Source of the DNA: an uncultured Clostridia bacterium
GTDB lineage: Bacteria; Bacillota; Clostridia; Oscillospirales; Ruminococcaceae
Length of the DNA: 60,349 nt
Assembly (NCBI GenBank): GCA_947627465.1
Contig: CANQWD010000014.1
Span: forward strand, 1-60,349
Direction: 5' to 3'
Part shown: in pieces, positions 8,135 through 15,777 of the stretch
How positions within the stretch are numbered: the first letter of the stretch is position 1
Layout: each line of letters opens with the position of its first letter
Program-made: the position numbers and the translations under genes
Notes under the pieces: generated by a model
Seen by the model: the letters and a program-made list of their open reading frames with translations, nothing else
The model's database searches: none
Told to the model about the DNA's origin: nothing

Positions 8135-8644
8135 ATGAAACGATATCTTGAGATTGCAAAAATAGTCGCAGCTCACGGGGTGCGCGGCGAGGTCCGCTGT
8201 CAATATTATTGCGACGCGCCCGAGGTGCTGTGCGAATTTGACGTGCTTTATCTTGATAAAGTCAAAACGGAAATTCACATCGAGCGCGCCTACCCTCACA
8301 AAAATCTTGTTATTTTGAAGATCGAGGGCGTGAATTCGATAGAGGACGCGCAGAAATATATCGGCAAAATACTCTATCTTGACCGAGAGGACGCGGAACT
8401 TCCCGAGGAAACGTACTTTATTCAAGATATTATCGGGCTTACCGTTAAAGACGCGGAAACCGGCGAGGTTTACGGAAAGGTTGCGGAGATCTATCAAAAC
8501 GGAGCGGCGGACGTTTATTCAATAAAAGCCGAGGACGGTCGGGAACTGATGTTCCCGTGCATTGACGAGGTAGTAAAGAAAATCGACGTCGAGGGCGGTG
8601 AGATCTTGATAACTCCGCTTGACGGGCTGTTTGAGGTGGAGTGA
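8135..8644 (+). CDS. rimM: 16S rRNA-processing protein RimM
   Basis: RimM assists 30S subunit maturation by binding ribosomal protein S19 near the 16S 3' head domain. The 169-residue protein has the N-terminal beta-barrel (IAKIVAAHGVRGEVRCQYY, residues about 6-24) and the C-terminal PRC-barrel (DIIGLTVKDAETGEVYGKV, then ADVYSIKAEDGRELMFPCID, and a final ITPLDGLFEVE). The ATG at 8135 starts the conserved IAKIV motif at the right distance. trmD begins directly after its stop codon, the conserved rimM-trmD pairing. Confidence 0.95.
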   Translation: MKRYLEIAKIVAAHGVRGEVRCQYYCDAPEVLCEFDVLYLDKVKTEIHIERAYPHKNLVILKIEGVNSIEDAQKYIGKILYLDREDAELPEETYFIQDIIGLTVKDAETGEVYGKVAEIYQNGAADVYSIKAEDGRELMFPCIDEVVKKIDVEGGEILITPLDGLFEVE

Positions 8645-9436
8645 GTGAGAATTGACATAGCCACGCTGTTTCCCGAAATGTGCGACGGCGTTCTGCGAAC
8701 AAGCATTCTGGGGCGCGGGATAAAGAACGGCTTTATCGAGATCTATACGCACGATATTCGGCTTTACACGGAGGACAAGCACCGCAACGTCGACGACAAG
8801 CCTTATGGCGGCGGCACGGGACTTGTAATGCAGGCGCAGCCTATCTATGATTGTATAGAAGCGATAAAGGCGCATCACAAAACGCCGCCGCGCGTTATTT
8901 ATATGTCGCCGCAGGGCGAAACGCTCACACAAGCCAAGATTTGCGAACTCGCTGCCGAGGACGGTCTTATCTTGCTTTGCGGGCATTACGAGGGCGTGGA
9001 TAACCGCGTTTTGGAGGAGCTTCAAGTTGAGGAGCTGTCGGTAGGGGATTATGTTTTAACGGGCGGAGAGCTTCCCGCTCTGATAGTCTGCGACGCGGTT
9101 GCGAGACTGCAAGAGGGCGTTTTGCCCAACGAGGACGCGTATTCTATTGAAAGTCACTACAACGGGCTGTTGGAGTTTCCGCAATATTCAAGACCCGAGG
9201 TTTGGCGCGGACGAGCCGTACCTGAGGTGCTGCTGTGCGGAGACCATAAAAAGGTCGCGGAGTGGCAGGAGAAGGCGGCTCTGGAAGTGACAAAGAGAAA
9301 GCGCCCCGATATGTACGAAAAATATCTTCAAGACCACGCCGCCGAATTCGCGGAAAAGGCGGCACGGGAAGCCAAACGCGCCGAACGAAAGCGCCGAAAA
9401 GAAGAACGCCGCAATTCTCAAAACGGCGGCGAATGA
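8645..9436 (+). CDS. trmD: tRNA (guanine-N1-)-methyltransferase
   Basis: TrmD methylates G37 of tRNAs with a G36G37 sequence, using SAM, and so prevents +1 frameshifting. The 263-residue product has the SPOUT trefoil-knot N-terminal domain: DIATLFPEM at the start, DDKPYGGGTGLVMQAQP, LLCGHYEGVDNRV, and SVGDYVLTGGELPAL around the SAM pocket. The C-terminal helical domain follows with FPQYSRPEVWRG. It ends in a Lys/Arg/Glu-rich tail (about residues 235-263) longer than usual. The start is a GTG immediately after the rimM stop; era follows 10 bp later. Confidence 0.96.
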   Translation: MRIDIATLFPEMCDGVLRTSILGRGIKNGFIEIYTHDIRLYTEDKHRNVDDKPYGGGTGLVMQAQPIYDCIEAIKAHHKTPPRVIYMSPQGETLTQAKICELAAEDGLILLCGHYEGVDNRVLEELQVEELSVGDYVLTGGELPALIVCDAVARLQEGVLPNEDAYSIESHYNGLLEFPQYSRPEVWRGRAVPEVLLCGDHKKVAEWQEKAALEVTKRKRPDMYEKYLQDHAAEFAEKAAREAKRAERKRRKEERRNSQNGGE

Positions 9437-9446
9437 AAGGAACAAT

Positions 9447-10349
9447 ATGACAAAGAATTTATTTGTTGCAATAACCGGCAGACCGAACGCGGGAAAATCC
9501 TCGCTCACAAATTTGTTGGTGGGCGAAAAGGTATCGATAGTCTCGGCGAAGCCGCAGACCACGAGAAACCGAATAAACGGCGTGCTCACACAAGGCGAAA
9601 CGCAGTATGTTTTTATTGACACGCCGGGAATGTTGAAGGCGCGGACTAAGCTGGGCGAACACATGGTGAAATCTATCCGAGCTTCCGTAGACGACGTTGA
9701 CTGCGCTATTTTAATGGCTGACGTCACCAAGAAAATGTCCGCCGTCGAACAGCAATTGATAAAGTCGTTCGCGAAAAACGGCACCGAAGTGATACTGCTG
9801 CTGAATAAAGTGGATCTGCTGAAAAACAAGGAGGATCTTCTGCCGATAATCGCGGAATACAGCGGGCTTTACGATTTCGCCGAGATAATCCCGATAAGCG
9901 TGAAAAAGAAAATAAACACCGAGCAGATACTACCCGCGCTGGAGAAATTCGCGGTCGAGGGCGAACACTTTTTCCCCGACGATATATCGACGGACAGAAC
10001 CGAGCGTTTCCTTTGCGGAGAGATCGTTCGCGAGAAGATCTTGTGGACAATGAACGAAGAGATCCCGCACGGCACGGCTGTGGATATCGAAAGCTTCAAG
10101 AGCCGCGAGAACTCAAAGGGCGAGGAAATAATAGATATCGGCGCGGTAATAATCTGCGAGAAAAATTCCCATAAAGGAATGATAATAGGCAAGGGCGGCG
10201 AACGTTTAAAGCAAATCGGCTCGATGGCGAGAAAGGATATCGAGGAACTGCTGGACTGTAAAGTAAATCTTCAGATTTTCGTAAAAGTCAAAGAGGATTG
10301 GCGCAACCGCGAGAACGTCATCAACGAGTACAAAGCCGCGGACGAATAA
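9447..10349 (+). CDS. era: GTPase Era
   Basis: Era is an essential GTPase that binds the 3' end of 16S rRNA during 30S assembly. The 300-residue protein has G1 GRPNAGKSS, the switch region VSAKPQTTRNRI, G3 DTPGM, G4 NKVD and G5-like PISVKKK, followed by the KH RNA-binding domain with GAVIICEKNSHKGMIIGKGG (about residues 225-300). Length and domain order match the family. It is the last gene of rimM-trmD-era, and an inverted-repeat element abuts its stop codon. Confidence 0.96.
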   Translation: MTKNLFVAITGRPNAGKSSLTNLLVGEKVSIVSAKPQTTRNRINGVLTQGETQYVFIDTPGMLKARTKLGEHMVKSIRASVDDVDCAILMADVTKKMSAVEQQLIKSFAKNGTEVILLLNKVDLLKNKEDLLPIIAEYSGLYDFAEIIPISVKKKINTEQILPALEKFAVEGEHFFPDDISTDRTERFLCGEIVREKILWTMNEEIPHGTAVDIESFKSRENSKGEEIIDIGAVIICEKNSHKGMIIGKGGERLKQIGSMARKDIEELLDCKVNLQIFVKVKEDWRNRENVINEYKAADE

Positions 10350-10510
10350 TATACTCCCCACTACAGCAAAATGCACAAATCCTGTCGGCATAAATTTCGT
10401 GTGTTTTCGTTGTCGTCCTTGCCTTGCGACAGCAAGGCTGCGTCCTCCGCCTCAACACACAAAATTTCTGTCTGACATTCTTTGCACATTTTGCTGTAGC
10501 GGCGAGTATA
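10350..10510. repeat. MITE-like inverted-repeat element, family 3
   Basis: A 161-bp segment begins right at the era stop codon. It has roughly 30-bp imperfect inverted ends (10350-10379 and 10481-10510; core CTACAGCAAAATG, with TATACTC at the outermost edge). Inner arms also pair (AAATTTCGTGTGTT with AACACACAAAATTT, and CCTTGC with GCAAGG), so it forms an extended hairpin. It encodes no protein and may double as the 3' end of the era transcript. Confidence 0.65.
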
Positions 10511-10528
10511 AAAAAGCTTTATAATAGC

Positions 10529-10559
10529 GTTCTCTCCCCGCGAAGCGGGGGAGAGAACG
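10529..10559. repeat. dispersed GC hairpin, copy 2
   Basis: CGTTCTCTCCCC-gcgaagc-GGGG(G)AGAGAACG is followed by AAAAAA and lies between era and the convergent XRE gene. It is the same family as 7866-7892 and 54754-54776. The preceding TTTATAATA and following A-run would allow termination in the minus direction. Confidence 0.6.
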
Positions 10560-10572
10560 AAAAAACATTTTA

Positions 10573-11238
10573 TCAATTAAATTGTTGCAAGTCTTTTTCC
10601 ACATTGGTGACTACGGAGAAGATCGCGGCGCTTTGGCGCGGATATTGCTGTTCGATTCGCAGATTGGTGATCTTTTCGTCGGCGGAGCCTTCCTTTGCGG
10701 CGGCGCGGGCTTTCACGTCGTCCAACGCCATTTTAGCGGAGCAAATATCGGCGGCTTCGTCGGCGGGAATGGCGAAACAGTTTTCGTCGTTCTCCGCGCC
10801 CGCGCTGAACACCATTCTGTAAGCGCGGTAAACGGCGGTCATCAGATAGCTTGAAACGAACTTGGCGAGTTTTGTGTTTTTCGCCTTGATAAGCAGCGAG
10901 AAAATTATTTCAAGCGAGTTTGTGATGAGCTTTTTTCGCAAAAGCGTTCCCGCGCCCGCGGGGTCGCCCGAATATCCCTCGGAGACCGCGCTTTCGGGCA
11001 GCGTTTCCGAAGACACCACAGTGCCGTTGCGGGAGCTTGTCCGCCCCAGAATAAAATCGACGGAAACCCCGTAAAAGTTCGCCGCGGACACCAAAAAATC
11101 CAAACCGCATTCGCGCTTGCCGTTTTCGTAATGCGACAGCAGCGCCTGCGCCACGCCAAGCTGCTCGGCAGCCTCTTTTTGACGCAAGCCGCGCTCCTTA
11201 CGCAGCATTTTCATAACTCTCGGGAAATCCTTATTCAT
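10573..11238 (-). CDS. XRE-family transcriptional regulator
   Basis: This 221-residue protein has an N-terminal Cro/CI-type helix-turn-helix (about residues 8-63: LRKERGLRQKEAAEQLGVAQ, LLSHYENGKRECGLDFLV, and FYGVSVDFILGR, which closes the domain). The remaining 155 residues form a mainly helical C-terminal region of unknown function that may bind a signal or dimerise. It has its own promoter at 11288-11316 and reads towards era. Its target genes cannot be told from the context. Confidence 0.85.
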   Translation of the reverse strand: MNKDFPRVMKMLRKERGLRQKEAAEQLGVAQALLSHYENGKRECGLDFLVSAANFYGVSVDFILGRTSSRNGTVVSSETLPESAVSEGYSGDPAGAGTLLRKKLITNSLEIIFSLLIKAKNTKLAKFVSSYLMTAVYRAYRMVFSAGAENDENCFAIPADEAADICSAKMALDDVKARAAAKEGSADEKITNLRIEQQYPRQSAAIFSVVTNVEKDLQQFN

Positions 11239-11287
11239 AAATACCTACACTCCAGACTGAACCTACGGTTAAATTTTCATATAGTAT

Positions 11288-11316
11288 ATTATACATTAAA
11301 TTAGCCGATTTGTAAA
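11288..11316 (-). promoter_or_regulatory. promoter of the XRE regulator
   Basis: On the minus strand, TTTACA (11311-11316), a 17-bp spacer and TATAAT (11288-11293) lie about 50 bp upstream of the regulator's start. Confidence 0.55.
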
Positions 11317-11390
11317 GCGGCAGAATAACCAAATTTTCGACGGCGTTATAGGATATAATTCATAACGCAACTAAATATTGGAGGGAAATG

Positions 11391-11999
11391 ATGAAGAACT
11401 ACTACCTGTACCTCATACGGCATGGAATAACGCAGGGAAATTTAGACGGAAAATATATCGGTCAGACCGATCTGTCGCTGTGTCCAGAGGGTAAAAAGCA
11501 AATTGAGGAGCTTGCCGCCATGGATATTTACCCGGAGGTCGGCAAGGTTTATTCCTCGCCGTTGGCTCGGTGTCTGGAGACAGCCGAGATAATTTATCCC
11601 GAACAGAAGCTGATGATCATTGACGAGATCTGCGAAATGAACTTCGGCGAGTTCGAGAACAAGTCGCAAAAGCAGCTTCAAGACCTCCGCGAATACACCG
11701 AGTGGCTTAAGGGGGGCGCGGAAGCCGCTCCGCCGAACGGAGAAAAGTACGGCGACTTTATGCTGCGCTGTATCGAGGGATTGGATTCGATTTTCTCGGA
11801 TATGATGAGGCGCGACATAACAAGAGCCGCGTGCGTTACCCACGCGGGAGTGATAACAAATCTCCTGTGCGGCTGCGGACTTCCCAAGGGCAGACCCGCG
11901 GATTTTCTCTGCGAACCCGGCAACGGTTACGAAATAATTCTCACGCCGTTTTTGTGGCAAAAGGGTCCGACCTTTGAAATTTCGGGAAAGCTTTGCTGA
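11391..11999 (+). CDS. histidine phosphatase (phosphoglycerate mutase-like)
   Basis: The protein (202 residues) belongs to the histidine phosphatase superfamily. The N-terminal RHG motif is in LYLIRHGITQGN, the YSSPLARCLETAEI motif follows, EMNFGEFENK carries the usual acidic residue, and the second catalytic histidine is in CVTHAGVITNLL. Members include CobC, phosphoglycerate mutase-like enzymes and broad phosphatases; the substrate cannot be assigned. I prefer the second of two adjacent ATGs because it sits 5 bases after GGAGGG, whereas the first (11388) is only 2 bases away. A TraB-family lipoprotein gene follows 20 bp later and is probably co-transcribed. Confidence 0.88.
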   Translation: MKNYYLYLIRHGITQGNLDGKYIGQTDLSLCPEGKKQIEELAAMDIYPEVGKVYSSPLARCLETAEIIYPEQKLMIIDEICEMNFGEFENKSQKQLQDLREYTEWLKGGAEAAPPNGEKYGDFMLRCIEGLDSIFSDMMRRDITRAACVTHAGVITNLLCGCGLPKGRPADFLCEPGNGYEIILTPFLWQKGPTFEISGKLC

Positions 12000-12019
12000 T
12001 TTGACGCGGGGTGATAATT

Positions 12020-12976
12020 ATGAAGAAAATTACAAAAAGTATACTTTCGCTTTGTACGATCATAGCGCTGATCTTGTTTTCGGGGTGCGGTGAAACGAGC
12101 AACTCCTCGGTTACGGTAAGTTCCGCCGAATTTACGGTAACGCCGCCGTTTTTTAAAGTTGAAAATAAAGCAAACGGCGCGGTAGTCTATATGCTCGGTT
12201 CAATGCACGTCGGCAAGAAAGGCGCGGGATATCCCGAGAAAATTTACAATGCTCTCGATGAAAGCGATACTCTCGCCGTGGAGGTTGACACTCAGGCTCT
12301 TGAAAACAACGATTCCGAAATGCGCGAGGCTCTGCAAATTCTGATGTGCCAAAACGGAACCTCTTTCAAGGATTACGCAGGCGGCGATTATGACGGCATT
12401 GTCGCGAAATTCCGCGAAAAAGGGCTTTACAACGCCGCTTATGAAGCGTATATTCCTGCGCTGTGGACTTCGCTCTGGTCAACTCAAACTGCCGCGGAAT
12501 GCGGTTACAGCGCCGATTTCGGCACAGACGTGCTGTTGATGACATACGCTAAGGCGCACGGAAAAAAGATCGACGAGATAGAATCTGCAAAGGAGCAATA
12601 TCAAGTCGAAGCGGACAGCTCGGCGGCTTTGCAGATCTATATTTTGAATGGAACCATTACCTCAAGCGCAGATGAAAATCAAGAAGCTTTCGACGAATTG
12701 TATAACGCGTGGAAGTCCGCCGATATGGACAAGCTAAAGGCGCTCGCCGAGGAGGAAGACGAGGACGTCACGGGCGATCTAAAAGCCGATTACGACAGTT
12801 ATTATGACAAGATGTATACTCTCCGTCAGAAGAAAATGGCGGAGTATGTGATGAGCAAGCTGAAAAGCGGCGGCACAACGTTTATGGTGGTGGGGGCTAT
12901 GCACTACGCCGCGCCGCCGAGTATCCTTGACGTTTTAAAGGAAAACGGGTACGAATACGAGAATTTGAACGCATAA
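12020..12976 (+). CDS. TraB/GumN-family lipoprotein
   Basis: The 318-residue protein begins with a lipoprotein signal peptide (MKKITKSILSLCTI, lipobox FSGC, Cys23). The body is a TraB/GumN (Tiki-like) domain with two GxxH motifs, GSMHVG near residue 65 and GAMHYA near residue 295, and the conserved Glu in LAVEVD. Family members are proposed metal-dependent proteases or hydrolases, so the expected site is the outer face of the membrane; the substrate is unknown. An upstream in-frame GTG (12011) is less likely because the ribosome site GCGGGGTG fits the ATG at 12020. Confidence 0.87.
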   Translation: MKKITKSILSLCTIIALILFSGCGETSNSSVTVSSAEFTVTPPFFKVENKANGAVVYMLGSMHVGKKGAGYPEKIYNALDESDTLAVEVDTQALENNDSEMREALQILMCQNGTSFKDYAGGDYDGIVAKFREKGLYNAAYEAYIPALWTSLWSTQTAAECGYSADFGTDVLLMTYAKAHGKKIDEIESAKEQYQVEADSSAALQIYILNGTITSSADENQEAFDELYNAWKSADMDKLKALAEEEDEDVTGDLKADYDSYYDKMYTLRQKKMAEYVMSKLKSGGTTFMVVGAMHYAAPPSILDVLKENGYEYENLNA

Positions 12977-12977
12977 A

Positions 12978-13007
12978 AAAATCGGGAGCGAAAGCCCCCG
13001 TTTTTTT
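12978..13007. terminator. bidirectional terminator between TraB-like gene and fabV
   Basis: A CGGGAGC-GAAA-GCCCCCG hairpin has seven T's on its right and seven A's on its left, so it can end both convergent transcripts. Confidence 0.8.
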
Positions 13008-14154
13008 ATACGTTCACATCAACGTCTGCGTCGTAGTCCACGCCGTCGATACCGAAACCGAACAGCGCGTAAAAATCTTTCCAATACCCGTCAAGGTCGA
13101 TAAGCTGCTTGAAGTTGTCCTGATTTAACTCGTCCCAAGCCTTTTGCACTTCCGATTGAATTTCGGGCTGCATTTCCCAATCGTCCATACGAATTCTGCC
13201 CTCGTCGTCAAGGTTGATTTCGCCGCCGTACAGTTTCCCGAAAAGACGGCGCATCTGCTCAATACAGCCCTCGTGATTGCCTTTAGCTTTCATTACTTTA
13301 TAAAGAATGGAAATATACAGCGGAACTATCGGGATAGCCGCGCTGGACTGCGTAACGAGCGCTTTGTTTACGGAAATGTACGCCTTAACGCCTTTTTCGG
13401 TAATTTTTCTTGAAGAAGCGAGCAAGTCCTTTTTCGCCTCGCCGATAGAACCCTCAAAATACATCGGGTGAGTGATCTTCGGACCGATATAGGAATACGC
13501 GACGGTCATCGCGTTGTCCTCGAGAGCGTCAGCAGATTTAAGAGCTTCTATCCACGCTTCCCAGTCCTCGCCGCCCATTACCTTAACGGTGGCTTCTATC
13601 TCCTCGGCGGTCGCCGGCTCGATAGTTACCTCGGAAATGGCGTTGTTCCGCAAATCTATGGTCTTGTTCGTGTAAGCCGCGCCAGTGGTTTTCAGAACGC
13701 TTTTGTAAACAACATCGCCGACCGTTCTCCGCGGAGCCGCCAACGAATACACTACCATATCAACCTTTCCCAAATGGCTTTTGATAATGTCTATGACTTC
13801 TTTTTTGATTTCGTCGGAATAAGCGTCACCGTTGACGGTTTTGGCGTAAAGACCCTCCGCCGCCGCAAATTTCTCGAAAGCCTTGGTGTTATACCAACCC
13901 GAGGTTGCCGTTTTATTGCCGGAAGCGGGCTTGTCGAAGATCACGCCAAGCGTTGCCGCGCCGCACCCGAACGCCGCCGAAATGCGCGAGGCCAAGCCGT
14001 AGCCCATTGAAGCGCCGATGACGAGCACCTTTTTCGCGCCCTCAAGCTTTCCTTGATTTTTCACATAGTCTATTTGTTGTTTTACCGCCGCCTCACAGCC
14101 CACAGGGTGAGCGGTTGTGCAGATAAAGCCTCTTACCTTAGGTTGAACTACCAT
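13006..14154 (-). CDS. fabV: enoyl-ACP/trans-2-enoyl-CoA reductase FabV
   Basis: FabV/TER is an NADH-dependent single-chain reductase of the SDR superfamily. It reduces trans-2-enoyl-ACP (fatty acid synthesis) or enoyl-CoA (butyrate formation in clostridia). The 382-residue product has the family start VRGFICTTAHPVGCEAAV, the nucleotide-binding VLVIGASMGYGLASR (about residues 45-60), VVYSLAAPRRT, and the active-site segment AYSYIGPKITHPMYFEGSIG with the catalytic Tyr-x8-Lys spacing (the Lys lies in EAKKDL). It ends with the usual FYALFGFGIDGVDYDAD tail. It lies downstream of and in the same direction as the tRNA-Thr/Tyr unit, separated by that unit's terminator. Confidence 0.96.
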   Translation of the reverse strand: MVVQPKVRGFICTTAHPVGCEAAVKQQIDYVKNQGKLEGAKKVLVIGASMGYGLASRISAAFGCGAATLGVIFDKPASGNKTATSGWYNTKAFEKFAAAEGLYAKTVNGDAYSDEIKKEVIDIIKSHLGKVDMVVYSLAAPRRTVGDVVYKSVLKTTGAAYTNKTIDLRNNAISEVTIEPATAEEIEATVKVMGGEDWEAWIEALKSADALEDNAMTVAYSYIGPKITHPMYFEGSIGEAKKDLLASSRKITEKGVKAYISVNKALVTQSSAAIPIVPLYISILYKVMKAKGNHEGCIEQMRRLFGKLYGGEINLDDEGRIRMDDWEMQPEIQSEVQKAWDELNQDNFKQLIDLDGYWKDFYALFGFGIDGVDYDADVDVNV

Positions 14155-14180
14155 TTTTTTACCTCCAGATCGTTATACGG

Positions 14181-14204
14181 AAAAACCCTCGATCATATCG
14201 AGGG
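14181..14204 (-). terminator. terminator of the tRNA-Thr/Tyr operon
   Basis: On the minus strand CCCTCGATATGATCGAGGG is followed by TTTTT, 12 bp after the tRNA-Tyr CCA end. Confidence 0.85.
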
Positions 14205-14215
14205 CTTTCAAAGAA

Positions 14216-14301
14216 TGGTGGATGCGGGTGGATTCGGACCACCGAAGCGAAAACGCAACAGATTTACAGTCTGTCCCCTTTGGCCACTCGGGAACGCATC
14301 C
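14216..14301 (-). tRNA. tRNA-Tyr (GTA)
   Basis: An 86-nt class II tRNA has a long variable arm, acceptor stem GGATGCG/CGCATCC, anticodon GTA within GACTGTAAATC, and an encoded CCA. It lies just after tRNA-Thr in the same short operon. Confidence 0.95.
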
Positions 14302-14307
14302 AAATAA

Positions 14308-14383
14308 TGGAGCTGGTGAACGGACTTGAACCCCTGACCTGCTGATTACAAATCAGCTGCTCTACCAACTGAGCTACACCAGC
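14308..14383 (-). tRNA. tRNA-Thr (TGT), 5' half supplied by integrated element
   Basis: A 76-nt tRNA has acceptor GCTGGTG/CACCAGC, anticodon TGT in the loop TTTGTAA, a T-arm with GGTTCAAGTCC, and an encoded CCA. Its first 43 bases (14341-14383), down through the anticodon loop and its 3' stem strand, lie within the perfect 51-bp direct repeat found again at 27583-27633. The functional gene is therefore a hybrid: the original 3' part joined to a 5' part that arrived with the element. Its promoter (14418-14446) also lies on the element side. Confidence 0.95.
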
Positions 14384-14391
14384 ATTTGCTC
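14341..14391. repeat. attL: 51-bp direct repeat, 5' half of tRNA-Thr
   Basis: This is identical over 51 bp to 27583-27633. The left 17 bp (GCTGATTACAAATCAGC) is the anticodon stem-loop, a perfect dyad around ACA. That is the kind of core site tyrosine recombinases use. Confidence 0.85.
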
Positions 14392-14417
14392 CGTATCGCC
14401 CTGTTGGCGACTAATAT

Positions 14418-14446
14418 ATTATAGCACGTTCATTCGCGTTTGTCAA
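14418..14446 (-). promoter_or_regulatory. active promoter of tRNA-Thr/Tyr (element copy)
   Basis: On the minus strand TTGACA (14441-14446), a 17-bp spacer and TATAAT (14418-14423) lie 35 bp upstream of the tRNA-Thr 5' end. Because this is inside the repeat-bounded element, the promoter now driving the tRNAs is one the element carried in. Confidence 0.75.
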
Positions 14447-14649
14447 GCGGTTTTTTTGAAAAAATTTTCGTCAAGACCGCGATCCGAGAAGCCGATGTGT
14501 TGTAGATCGGCTTGTACAGCCGTTTTACGTAATTTGTCGAGATCAAAATTTTTTTGAGATTTTTTGGATTTTCGGCACAAGAGAGCCGCAAAACGCTTGA
14601 GCGGGTATTATTTCCAAGCGGTTAGCCTTGGCTATCTCAGGCGGTGATT

Positions 14650-14678
14650 TGGCAACCAAGTAGCAACCACAGCAACCG
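14650..14678. repeat. candidate left arm sites of the integrase
   Basis: Three direct repeats of the type (T)GGCAACCA / TAGCAACCA / CAGCAACCG are spaced 10-11 bp apart. The same motif occurs three times near the other end (27391-27440). Such clustered short repeats near both att sites fit arm-type integrase binding sites. The rest of 14392-14816 holds the tRNA promoter and A/T-rich sequence without a gene. Confidence 0.55.
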
Positions 14679-14816
14679 CAAGATAGAGTATGCCAAGGAT
14701 ACATAACCACCAGGATATTGAGATAAAGATTGTACAGCTTAGACCTTGTAAACCCGCTCCATAAGAGTTATCATAGCATCACCAAAGGAAAAGAAAGACA
14801 GTTGGAGGCTATGAAA

Positions 14817-15695
14817 ATGAGGACACAGACATTTGGGGTTGAGCTTGAGATGACGGGTATTACACGGAAATGTGCTGCGGAGGTCGCGGCGGCGTACTTC
14901 GGAACAACGAGCGAGTACATAAGCAGCGGTTACGATAAATACGCTGCAAAGGACAGCACGGGGCGGTTGTGGAGCTTCGTATCGGATTCGTCCATTCGTG
15001 TGGAGCAGGGCAGAAACGGCGAGGGGCAGCAGGTCGAGATGGTCACTACCACTCTCCGATATGAAAATATCGAATTGCTTCAAGAGCTTATCCGCAGGCT
15101 TCGCAAGGCGGGAGCGAAAACAAATTCAAGCTGCGGTATTCACATTCATATCGGTGCTGATCAGCACACGCCGAGGTCGCTCCGCAATTTGGTGAACATC
15201 TTCACAAGCAAGCAGGATATTATCTTCAAGGCTTTGGCAGTAGACTCCAACAGGCAGGGTTATTGCAAGAAGCTTGAAAACAGGCTCTCCGAGAGCTTGA
15301 ACAAGAGCCGCCCAAACAGCATGAATAAGGTCGCGGATATCTGGTATGCTGGGTACTCGGACAGCAGGAGCGCACACTACAACCCAAGCCGCTATCACGC
15401 AGTCAACCTGCACTCGGTATTCACTAAGGGAACAGTTGAGTTTCGATGCTTCAATTCAACGCTTCATGCGGGAAAGGTCAAGGCATACATTCAGTTCTGC
15501 TTAGCGGTTTCTCACCAAGCGATAACACAGAAATGCGCGAGCGCAAAGCCAACCGTCAGCGATAACGAGAAGTACACATTCCGCTGCTGGCTTCTCCGAA
15601 TGGGGATGATAGGCGATGAGTTCGCCACCTGTCGGAAGTTTATGCTTGAAAACCTTGGTGGAGATATTGCTTGGAGATACGGTCAAAGTGCCTAA
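14817..15695 (+). CDS. amidoligase-family enzyme (COOH-NH2 ligase)
   Basis: The 292-residue protein matches the Amidoligase_2 family, glutamine-synthetase-like ATP-dependent ligases that join carboxyl and amino groups. It has the N-terminal FGVELEMTG motif with metal-binding Glu, the GIHIHIGADQHT His motif near residue 110, and VEFRCFNSTLHAGKVKAYI near residue 210. The start is the ATG at 14817, 8 bases after GGAGG; an ATG 6 bases earlier is too close. The next gene encodes a gamma-glutamylcyclotransferase-like enzyme. This pairing is known from predicted amidoligase operons (work of Iyer, Aravind and colleagues), which suggests a gamma-glutamyl or peptide tag is added and removed. The substrate is unknown. 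Confidence 0.85.
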   Translation: MRTQTFGVELEMTGITRKCAAEVAAAYFGTTSEYISSGYDKYAAKDSTGRLWSFVSDSSIRVEQGRNGEGQQVEMVTTTLRYENIELLQELIRRLRKAGAKTNSSCGIHIHIGADQHTPRSLRNLVNIFTSKQDIIFKALAVDSNRQGYCKKLENRLSESLNKSRPNSMNKVADIWYAGYSDSRSAHYNPSRYHAVNLHSVFTKGTVEFRCFNSTLHAGKVKAYIQFCLAVSHQAITQKCASAKPTVSDNEKYTFRCWLLRMGMIGDEFATCRKFMLENLGGDIAWRYGQSA

Positions 15696-15777
15696 GAGGT
15701 GAAAATTTTCGGGAGGGAGTTCCTCTCTCCCAAACACCTACTCAAATATTGATTTTAAAAATGAAAGGAATTTGATT

